A stretch of DNA of 64,000 bases, taken from Posidonia oceanica (taxonomy: Eukaryota > Streptophyta > Magnoliopsida > Alismatales > Posidoniaceae). The notes beneath the pieces are model-generated. The model was not told the origin of the DNA and did no database searches. It worked only from the letters and a program-made list of their open reading frames with translations. This document shows, piece after piece, positions 54,586 through 64,000 of this stretch (position 1 is the stretch's first letter; every line of letters starts with the position of its first letter). The stretch covers positions 85,506,001 through 85,570,000 of the forward strand of contig JAZBRS010000020.1 in assembly GCA_037176725.1 (NCBI GenBank). Direction: 5' to 3'. Both the position numbers and the translations under genes were made by a program.

Positions 54586-54934
54586 CTAATGCACAACAAA
54601 ATATAAATAAAATAAAAAATATAGGGATGTATATGTGCATTGGCAGTGACTTAGGACAACCTACTGCTGAAACCTCCCTTTGAAGAAATCTCATTATCAA
54701 GAGAACAGATGTCATCTTTACTTGAATGTGAATTTGGATTTATTTTAATGTTTTAAAAGGATAGTTATGCCTGTGTAGTATCAGTCTTCAATCTATAGGG
54801 GAAAAAAGGTTACATGTTTAACAGGACAGCTATGCCTGTGTAGTATCAGTCTTTCAATTTAAAGCGAAAAAAGGTACTACACAAACTTGAAAGAAATTAT
54901 GTTGCAGAAAAAAAACAAACCTCAAAAGTGTTAC

Positions 54935-55008
54935 TGCAATAGACAAATTGGTTGAAATCCAATGATACTCTCCCTTGTTTGGTGGTGTCAAAAGAATTAA
55001 ATAAATTC
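54935..55008 (-). pseudogene. Exon-like fragment B, EF-hand-like
   Basis: The minus-strand frame reads NLFNSFDTTKQGRVSLDFNQ and then FVYC. The D-x-T-x-Q-G-R-V-x-L-x-F pattern resembles one calcium-binding loop and exit helix of an EF-hand, close in style to penta-EF-hand proteins. It starts after an acceptor-like CACCTGTTTGCAG and ends at a GTAACA donor. Only one such unit is seen. Confidence 0.45.
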
Positions 55009-55259
55009 CTGCAAACAGGTGAGGAAACACCCAGATATGCAACTTCAACTAAAATATATCAAAATAAGTTCCAACTAAACTCAATAATTCATAAGAAACA
55101 TTCGAAAGCTCAAAATGCACAGACAGTATGTTGGAGCCATGCAAATAAGGCCACACCCTATCTGATTACTCCTTTAATCAGGATCCATATAGGAAACTCT
55201 AGCACTACTAAATTAGGTTATAGGCTTATCTAGGCATCCATGAAAACATGCACATCAAC

Positions 55260-55701
55260 CAGGGTTATTAAGGTGGGCGCCTAGGAGCAACGCCCAGGTT
55301 TTTTTTTAGCAGGATCCTTGTCAGATCCAGTAATGGATCCAACAAGGATCCATTGTTTTATAAGGGTTTCCAAGGGTTTTTTCAACCCAAAACACCTAGA
55401 ATACCATCATTTGGACATTTTGTTTTTGTTATTAAGTATTTACTTTTGTTTACAAGTTAATTTTTTTCTTTTAAATATTGTGTTTACCTTATTTGTTGTT
55501 TAAATATTGTATTTTACATGTTGACAATGTTAATTGATGTTTTCTTAAGTTTAAAGTAGGTATATTAATGCATAATACTATTTAACAATGTGTTATTTTA
55601 TTTAATTCTAAGTATATATACAAGTCTAAAAAAAAATTGATTAATTTTGGGTGCCTAGGTGAGGCACCCAAGGCTGTCTCCTTGGCGCCTTAATAACCTT
55701 G
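55260..55701. mobile_element. hAT MITE with 8-bp target duplication
   Basis: The left end CAGGGTTATTAAGG and reversed right end CAAGGTTATTAAGG are inverted repeats followed by GCGCC words. The flanking octamer ACATCAAC is exactly repeated (55252-55259 and 55702-55709). Eight-base duplications and CARGG ends are diagnostic of hAT elements. The 442-bp body is AT-rich and non-coding. Confidence 0.92.
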
Positions 55702-56088
55702 ACATCAACATTTACAATGGTTACTATAAATCTAAAACTTACATCACAAAATGCTTGTAAATATGAACTAATTCTACCCTACAAGTGCATAACCTCTACA
55801 TTTGAACAATTGATTGTGAAATGAAATTCACGTGAAAATATAGACACAAGAAAAAGTTAAATAATTTAGTGAACATATAATCATAGTCCTCCAACTTCCA
55901 AGGTGATTGAAATTACTCCAATGGGGGAACGATGAAAAATTACCTAAGTTTCTATTTCATGGCTAGTCAACTCATACGTTTAAACAGTAAACATATACAG
56001 ATTGATTGCTAACCAACTACAAATAGATCTATATCTATATTTTAACCCTTAATGGTAATTTAGGATTGTCAAAAAGAAATATTCTCAC

Positions 56089-56178
56089 ATGCACTTCATC
56101 TTTTTCCATTACAAAAGCATCAAAAGAGGGATCGAAGTGTTGCCAAACCATTGATACTGCATTTTTCTTGAATTCATC
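56089..56178 (-). pseudogene. Exon-like fragment A, unidentified
   Basis: After TTACTGCAG on the minus strand the frame reads DEFKKNAVSMVWQHFDPSFD and then AFVMEKDEVH before a GTGAGA donor. It is 90 bases, exactly 30 codons. It lies on the same strand as fragments B and C. I do not recognise the protein, and whether the three belong to one gene is unknown. Confidence 0.4.
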
Positions 56179-57270
56179 CTGCAGTAACAGAAACAACAAT
56201 TAGAACATCACGGGGTGGAAATGAATATATAAAGTCAATCACCCACTGCCCCATCTTCGACCTAACTAAAGCAAAAAACCACACCCATTATATTAAAAAA
56301 TGCTAAACGATCTCTAAACAATTGTATTCACTAACCAATTAAATGTTAGATAGACGTTTAGAGTTTAAACAGGTGTTTGGAGAAAAAAGGGTCCTAATTT
56401 AAAAATAGTGATAACATGCATACAAACAACAATATCTATTTATCATCTTGAATAATATTATGTTGTTTGACTAATAATAAGTGATTTAGAAACATAAAAG
56501 GTTACTACTTTTTGATAAACATGTCAAAACAAATCTAAACATATATTTATCAAAGATATCCTCAACAATCTGAATTTAATTTTTCAAAAATCAACATATT
56601 ATACTACATTTTCTTTAATAAAAGTCGAAAGGAATAACTAAAAAATGCACAAATGTTTTAAAACCATTTAATTATGTTAAAATTACAATTAAATGGCCAT
56701 TTAAATGGATTAAAGACCATTTAGGGTAAATCCATTGAGACAGTCATTTAGTGCATGAATAGAAAGCTTAGATGGCAGAACTATTTAAACAGGCATGTAG
56801 ACAACCATGTGGAATATTTTTCAGAGCAGTGAAGATGCCCACAAACCACCTAGCCATATAAGTGACCCACCAACACCACAGATAAGTAGAAAGGGAAAAT
56901 TACAGATGCTATTTTGAAATTTATGGATAAGTCGAGCAATATCCTAGTAGGGGACTATGCAAGATTATCAGAATCAGATTGGTGTACTGGACAATCGGAT
57001 GGCCTGACCAACAAGCTAGATGGTTCAACCATTATTGAAGAGTTTTTCGGATCAACAGTGTGAAGTTGTGAACTGTTAAACCCGGCATTCCAACTATTGA
57101 ACCAATTTGTTTGGAAAAAACAAAAAAAACTCGTCCTCAAACCACAAACACCGCCACCACCATTCCTCTTCTTCTTCTTCTTCTTTTCTTCCTCAGACCA
57201 CAAACACCACCACCACCATCTTATTTTCTTCCTCAGACCATCCAACCACCACCACCATCAGATCAGCTAA

Positions 57271-57964
57271 TAGGGTGTACACGGTCAGAACCGGTTAACC
57301 GAATCGAACCATTTTTTATGGTTCGATTTGGTTTAGATTTATTTAATGATTCGATTAGGGTCTCAAATTTTAGAACCGTTATTAGTAGTTCGGTTCTTGG
57401 TTCTAGGTATGGTTAACCGAACTAAACCGAGAATTGATCCATATATTAATATATTATATATATATAAATAATTTACATCTCCACCATTCATTTCATTTCA
57501 TGCAATAGCTGAATGGTTCTGCACTATCCATTTATATCAACTGATTTACATTTATTTATGTAAATGAATGGCATTCTTGACAAACTAGATTATAAGTTTA
57601 TAACAGACTAGATTATGATGGCATTCTTGACTATTATGGACTAATTATAAATCGAAATAATCTTAGTTGGATTATAAGTTTATAAAGCTAGAGGCAGCAT
57701 GCATAATGTTCGACCTTCATGGTTGCAAATAATAATCTTGATTGCAACTCTCACTAATTATCTTTTAATAATATTGTTGAATCATATTTTGATAGATATT
57801 TAGATTGAAAACTGAGAATCGAACCAAACCGATCGACTTTTTGACGGTTCGGTTTGGTTCGGTTCCAAGTATATACATGGTTCGGTTCAATTCCAATATA
57901 GTCAGAACCGATAGGTACCGTTCGGTTCATAGTTCTTACTAGAATTGAACCATGTGCACCCCTA
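57271..57964. mobile_element. hAT-like TIR element (GAACCGGTTC-rich)
   Basis: Left end TAGGGTGTACACGG and reversed right end TAGGGGTGCACATGG are imperfect inverted repeats. Next to each are GGTTCGGTT/AACCGAACC words in both orientations. Ends of this kind are common in plant hAT MITEs. The adjacent octamers (TCAGCTAA and AACAATTC) do not match, so the insertion is old or the ends are off by some bases. Confidence 0.55.
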
Positions 57965-60414
57965 AACAATTCAAGGGAAGAATCATTTCGGTCAACTACA
58001 TTTGGATCTAATTGAGTTTCCTAAGAGGATGTGCAACCCGAATATGCGATTCTCAGATCATTCAAATGTAATGTAACATTTTAAAGTCAAGCTAGTACAA
58101 CCACCATGTTTCTTTTGCGTGATTCAACCCAATCTTTTTCCTATCAAAATCGAAGTCTTGTTCTATTCGTGAAACATCTGGAGTAATAATCACTTAATGA
58201 ATTAGTTATGCTTTGTTCGGTAGAGAAACAAAAATTATCTATACACTCACTCACTATTGTTCTCACAAAAAATAATGAAATAGAGAAAGAAGAAGAATAA
58301 AGAGGAGGTACGCCTTCAAATTTTTTTTTTGTAACGGTTTAATAACATAGTTTATAAGGGTATCCAAATGGGCCCTTATTGTTTCTCTTAGTTCTCTTTT
58401 TTTTTTTTAATTTTGTAGTAGTTCATAAACTTATAGTAAAAAAAGAAAGAGAATCAGTGATTGACAAACGATGTTGTACTTGCATGCATCGTTTATATGC
58501 GAGTTCTCTTTTTAAATCTATTATGAATGTGACATTAAACTTGTTGAGTAACACTTTCATGAAACTTATTAAATAAAAAGGGTCAATCCCTTTTCCAACA
58601 GTTTATTCTAGCATTGATCCAACTATTATGAATGTGACATTATTCTTTCTAAGTGCTTTTGAATATGTGTACTTGCTTATTATTATATTACTTTGTAATA
58701 GATCAAAGAGTAGGATATTTAAAAAATAATTGCATAATACATCAAGACGTACTATGCACACACGCGTACTATAATAAATCGCATATCAGATGCCAGGTAT
58801 GCAACCTTTGCACACCGGGTGTGTGTGTGCACCACATGAAGGGATTTCATCACCTTTCATGTGGTTTTTTGAGTGTTGTGGGGGGATTTCATCACCTTTT
58901 ACATCAGTGCACGTTTTCCTTTTTTTTTGTGGATGTATTTTCTTGCAGGTGCAGCTGGGGGTTATTAGGGGTTAGGATTTAGAATTTAGGACTAGGATTT
59001 AGATATTAAAATCATACTTGAACTAATTAAAATGTCTATTATCACGAGTGTAGTCGCTCACTCGTTGAAGTTGGCAATAATTTCTAAAAATTACACAGAA
59101 CTTATACAACCATCACAAATGCGACAATGAAAGTGATAATCAAAATTAAAGTACCCTAAAATGCTAATCATGCATCATTCGTCATTTTAGACTGATTTAC
59201 ACACATATATTTCTTTTACGTTGTATTCGATTAAATGCTTGCAATCCTGATCATGCATCATAAATATTTGCTATGTTTTTATTTACGCGTGCATTCATCA
59301 ATAGCATTGCATATCATTCCAAAAATACAGTAAAAGTCATATACTAGGGGGCATCACCTATTAAACAAGATGAGGTGGAGATTTCATCACCCTTTCCTTT
59401 GCCCACAAACCATATAACTATCCAAATCATTAGGTGTCTTAAGACCAGTAATAAAATGAATGTAGACATCGACTTCTAAGGACTCACTAATCCTAAAAGT
59501 AGACAGCTCTTAGCTGTCTAGTTTTAGAAATACCTTAGATATATAGGAAAGAAGGGGCTAATCAAACTAAATCTCACTAATCAACTTCAACCATATTAAA
59601 AAAAGGTGTAGTTTCTCATCTCATCATGTTATAGGCATGGTACTTTTCTTTTAGAAATTCCCAATTTTTCATCTTATCTCATTTTACTAGGTCATTGAAG
59701 GATTGACAATACTTTTGTCAACCTTTTATTATAATATCAAATTGTGCTAATAAACAATAAGAATAAAATAGCACTAGAAGAAAATTATGCTAATAAACAA
59801 TATAAACTATTATGTAAATTCTTAAATAGCCAAGTGGATCTATTATGTAATGTCAGTTAGATGGAAGACTAATGTGCAAACAAAGCAAGAAGGTCGGGAT
59901 ACAACAGTTAATTCTGAATTTCTAGTTGTACACCTACAATATCGAAGGTGTATCCCTCAAAAATTTTAAAGGTTTGTTCAATTATGGAGAAATTTATTTC
60001 AAATATTCTAGTGTGTTTTCAATTTTTTTCTTATATTTTCATTGGAAAGCTTGCATTGCATTCAAATATTAAGTTGTCAAGATTTAACTCTAGGAAAAAT
60101 CAACTCTAGGAGCAACTAGAGACTACAACACACCTGCATCCCCTTGGAGTTAATAAAACGTGTAAGATAAATAATTAGAATAGTAACTTTTTCTTGCTAT
60201 GGTTATAGTTGTGGTTTTGCTTCTCCATTCATCTTGTTAAGAACTAGTTGAATGATCCTAAAGGTCTGTTTAGATTTTGACACCATAATATATTTAATGT
60301 TATTATTCTTTTAAAACATTTACTTCAAAATACCTTGATTTTTTGTCCTATCTAGACATCATGATTTTTTTTTCTATCTAGACATCTTATCATTTCTTTA
60401 TTGTGTAGAAAGAA
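57965..60414. other. AT-rich sequence upstream of the CACTA transposase
   Basis: No gene recognised. A phrase like GGGATTTCATCACCTTT appears three times (58841, 58886, 59379-59395). It may be interior DNA of the CACTA element or host spacer. Confidence 0.4.
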
Positions 60415-63400
60415 ATGTCTTGTCATCGTGATTGGATGTATACACGAGTTGTGGATGGAAAAGTGTGTATGAGTTTTCTGCATGGAGTTCAAGAGTTTGT
60501 GGATTTTGCATATAGTCAAGGTCCGGGTATTGTAGAAAGGGATGAAAGGATTATATGTCCTTGTAAAAATTGTGCACTATTGAAAAAACAATCGAGAAGA
60601 GATGTGGAATTACATTTATGTAAGAAGGGATTTGTGAAAGGCTACAAGTGTTGGTTTAAACATGGAGAGCCATTTCCTTGTCATGTGAATGTTGCTTTTG
60701 TTAGTACGGATCCCATTATGGACATGGTGATGGATGTGGCAGGTCCTGATTTCGACGCGTCTGCTGATGAAGAGCCACATGGGGAATCTCAAGAATTTTA
60801 TGAGTTGTTAAGAAAGGCGGAGGAGCCGTTGTGGCCAGGTTGCAAGAATTACACAAAGTTATCGGCAGTGTTTGAGTTATTGGCTTTAAAAATCGACTAC
60901 AACATGACAGATAGCTGTTTTGATGCCATGATAGGTAAAATCAAGAAAATGCTGCCAGAGAGTCATGAATTGCCGAAGAACTACTACGAGACGAAGAAGA
61001 TGATGAGAAAGATGGGATTGGCAGAGGTGAAGATTGATGCTTGCTCAAAACATCATATTTTGTACTACAAGGAACACGGAGACAAATTAGAGTGTCCAGA
61101 ATGTCACGATCTCCGTTACAAAAGTGACTCAAAGACATGTGTACCTCAGAAGGTGCTTCGTTATTTTCCTTTAGCACCGAGACTGAAGAGGTTGTACTAT
61201 TACAGAGAGATTGCAAAAGATATGACATGGCATGCAGATCATACACTGGACACTGATATGGAGCATCCTTCTGACACCAAGTGTTGGTAAGTTCTGAAGG
61301 AGTCCTTCCCTTCATTTGCTACAGAAAGTCGTAATGTTGTTGTCGGTCTTTCTAGTGATGGATTCAATCCACATGGTAGAGGAAAAGATTATTCGTGTTG
61401 GCCTGTCATGATTACACCATACAATTTACCTCCTTCTATGTGTAATAAGAGGCCATACATGTTTTTGTCTTTACTCATTCCTGGTCCAAGTCATCCTGGT
61501 AAACACATTGACGTGTACTTGAGGCCTCTAATAGACGAGCTGAAGATGCTTTGGGACACTGGGGTTGAGACATACGATGCATGCAAGCGGCAAACTTTCA
61601 TCATGAAGGTTGCTTTGCTTTGGACTATAAGTGATTTCCCTGCATATGGGATGTTGTCTGGTTGGAGCACACATGGAAAGATGAGCTGTCCTTATTGTAT
61701 GGAAGAAACAAAGTCATTTCAGCTTCAATATGGTCAGAAGCCGTATTTCTTTGACTGTCATTGTCAATTCTTGTCCATGGACCACCCATATCGAAGACAG
61801 AAGCAAGCTTTCAAGAAGAATATAGTTGAATTGTCAAACTCACCTCCTAGGTTGTCGGGAGAGCAATTATTTAGTCGATTGTCAAAGTTTGAGCAGATCA
61901 TTTTTGGGCATGGTGTTGGTCCACAAACATTAGAGGGATTCGGGAATACTCACAATTGGATGAAAATCAGCATATTCTGGGAGTTACCGTATTGGTCGAA
62001 GCTCTTAATTCGGCACAACTTAGACGTCATGCATATCGAGAAGAATGTATTTGACAATGTGTTCTACACAATAATGGATGTCAAGGGCAAGACAAAGGAC
62101 ACAGAGAATGCACGTAGAGATTTGAAGTTGCTTTGTAGTCGTAAGGACTTGCATCTGATAGATCATGCCAATGGAAAGACTGTAATGGCCAAGGGAAAAT
62201 ACACACTAGATAAGAATCAGATAAAGGAAGTGTGTGAGTGGGTAAGCAACTTGAAATTTCCAGACGGATATGCATCAAATATATCAAAACTTGTGGATCT
62301 CAAGAAATACACTTTCAAGAGAATGAAAAGCCATGATTGTCATGTGTTTATGGAGAGACTGTTTCCCCTTGCATTTAGAGGTTTGCTACCTAAGCCTATT
62401 GTAAACGTACTTACAGATCTAAGTAATTTCTTCAAGGCCATTTGCTCCTCCAAATTTTCTGTGAAAGACATGGAGACTTTAGAGGGAAATATTGTTCTCA
62501 TATTGTGCAATCTTGAAAAGATATTTCCGCTTGCCTTCTTCGACTCGATGGAACATCTCATGATCCACTTGCCTTACGAAGTCAAAGTTGGTGGACCAGT
62601 GCAATATCGATGGATGTATCCTTTCGAGAGGTATATGCTATTTTAAAGAAAGTTTGTTCTTTCATTTGTTATTGCGAGCATTTTTATCTAATTTATCCAC
62701 ATTTTTAATAGGTACATGTTTTTCTTGAAACGAAAAGTTCGGAATAAGAATAGAGTGGAAGGTTCAATAAGTGCACAATATATCTACGAAGAGGTTGCCA
62801 CTTTTTGTTCGAGATATTTCTCACTGGAGGTTGACACAATGCATAATCGAGCACAGAGGAATGATGATATGGTCGTTTGAGGAACAAAAGAATATACTTT
62901 TTGTCTTTCGTTCTAGTGCTCGTCCTTTTGGAAAGGCGAAAGAACGCCTACTAACCCGGAGCGAGAAAGATGCTACAGAGTTAGATGTTCTTGACAATTA
63001 CGATGAAGTCGAACCATTTGTCGAGTATTTATCGCTATCTTTCTCGATATGTCCATTCAATAAATTTAAATAATGTATTATCTTACTATGTTATAAATTT
63101 TCAATTACAGGCAATTCAGAGAACAATTAATGGTCTACCGTCCTAGTCTAAAAGATGATGATATCTTGGACTTATTCAGGAAGACATTTCCTGAGTGGTT
63201 TAGAAGTCATGTAAACCAACTTGATTCTAGTCCTAAGCAAAATCTCTTAAAGGACTTGGCTTATGGTCCGATTTTCCAAGTAAAGTCGTATGGAGCATGC
63301 TTTCCAAATGGGTATCGATTTCACACATAAGAATATGGTGGGGGATTGACTACTCAAAATTCGGGGGTTATGGTGAACGGATCATGTTATGGAGAAAACC

Positions 63401-64000
63401 ATATTGACTATTATGGTATCTTAAAAGAGATCATCGAGTTGGAATATTCCAGTGCAAATAAAGTGATATTGTTTCTTTGTGATTGGTATGACCTTAAGGA
63501 GGGAGTCACACATGACTTCAGGCATGATATTGTAGACTTATACCAACTAAATACTTGAGGAGATTTGAGCTATTTGTGTTAACTTCACAAGCTGATCAAG
63601 TCTGTTATGTACCTCAAGTTTCAAGAAAGAGGAAGAAAGATGAAGTTTTCACTGTGATGAAGATCAAAGCACGTGCCTACATTGCTATGGCCGGTGAAGC
63701 TACAATTAATGAGTTTGAAGAGTTGTATCAACCTGATTACAAGCCTCCACAATCGATAGTTGTAGACCATACTCTTGATCAAGTATCTATAATTCCACCA
63801 AATTCAGTGTTGTGGCAAACTGAGGATGAAGCAGGAACATTTGTAGAAGATGAATGTGAAGATGATGAAGAAAATGAACAAGAAGAAGAGAGTGTTGACT
63901 ATAGTGACGAAGACTACGGAGATTTTTTTGTCATTTTGGTATATACCTTTTTTATATTGCTTTGTAAACTCCTTATGCACTTGCATTCTATAGATATATA
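60415..64000 (+). pseudogene. CACTA (En/Spm) TnpD-type transposase, decayed and running off the window
   Basis: From ATG 60415: a transposase-associated N-terminal domain (RDWMYTRVVDGKVCMSFLHG, CPCKNCALLKKQSRRDVELH), then a TAA at 61288 in an otherwise continuous frame. The Transposase_21 domain follows (GLSSDGFNPHGRGKDYSCWP, MLSGWSTHGKMSCPYCMEET, HNLDVMHIEKNVFDNVF), then a DUF4218-like region (DLSNFFKAICSS, HLMIHLPYEVKVGGPVQYRW). Introns appear at 62631-62711 and about 63025-63110. The C-terminal DUF4216-like part (SYGACFPNGYRFHT, VMVNGSCYGENHIDYYGILK) has a TAA at 63328, a TGA near 62877 in the original frame, and a frameshift near 63548. An acidic tail reaches the window edge. It would cut CACTA ends, but this copy is broken. 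Confidence 0.88.

Noticed and set aside
1..64000. CRISPR array, bacterial operon, phage or plasmid features
   Set aside because: Repeats present are LTR or satellite type; there are no cas genes, no operon layout, and clear spliceosomal introns.
1..64000. tRNA or rRNA genes
   Set aside because: No cloverleaf with A and B boxes and no rRNA core sequence was noticed by eye. The primer-binding sites match only tRNA 3' ends. A covariance-model search could still find one.

Overview
The window looks like nuclear DNA of a flowering plant. The reasons are spliceosomal introns, a plant-type CID (PAM2 plus two RRMs) RNA-binding protein gene, a copied piece of the plastid gene ycf2, and plant-typical transposons: Tat/Ogre-like Ty3-gypsy LTR elements, Ty1-copia, L1 and RTE LINEs, PIF/Harbinger, CACTA and hAT-like MITEs. 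I cannot name the species. One host gene appears intact; nearly everything else is decayed or nested mobile DNA.

1-21.8 kb is a nest. A degenerate L1 LINE (3823-4444 plus 18813-19798, ending in a short poly-A) has been split by LTR elements. Element A occupies the left edge: its internal 3' region with a 79-bp tandem array, then a 2.3-kb 3' LTR ending at 3822. Element B (4445-18807, 14.36 kb) is complete in outline, with 3.5-kb LTRs, an exact 5-bp target duplication CTACC, a primer-binding site and a polypurine tract. It carries only a gag reading frame and no visible pol, so it resembles the non-autonomous TR-GAG class. Its gag frame is broken by eight in-frame stops, all of which look like former Gln codons. 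C is a solo LTR of A's family on the minus strand (19809-21779), just past the LINE's poly-A.

21.8-31.2 kb holds a degenerate minus-strand frame, then a PIF/Harbinger element (24167-28394, TTA target duplication) with decayed Myb/SANT-like and DDE transposase genes, then a second, internally deleted Harbinger-like element (28431-30559, TAA duplication). An isolated last-exon-like segment lies on the minus strand at 31.2-31.4 kb.

32.1-47.1 kb is the CID-like gene, ten coding exons giving 321 residues. Its eighth intron is about 13.1 kb and interrupts RRM2. That intron contains L1 and RTE LINE fragments, a 5.8-kb Ty1-copia element (37802-43605, ATCTC duplication) and several local tandem duplications.

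47.5-64 kb holds an internally deleted L1 LINE, a ycf2 plastid insertion, a TIR MITE, two CACTA-type 5' termini with GCGAGGAC subterminal repeats, minus-strand exon-like fragments (one reading as an EF-hand), a hAT MITE with an 8-bp target duplication, a second hAT-like TIR element, and a degenerate CACTA TnpD-type transposase that runs off the right edge.
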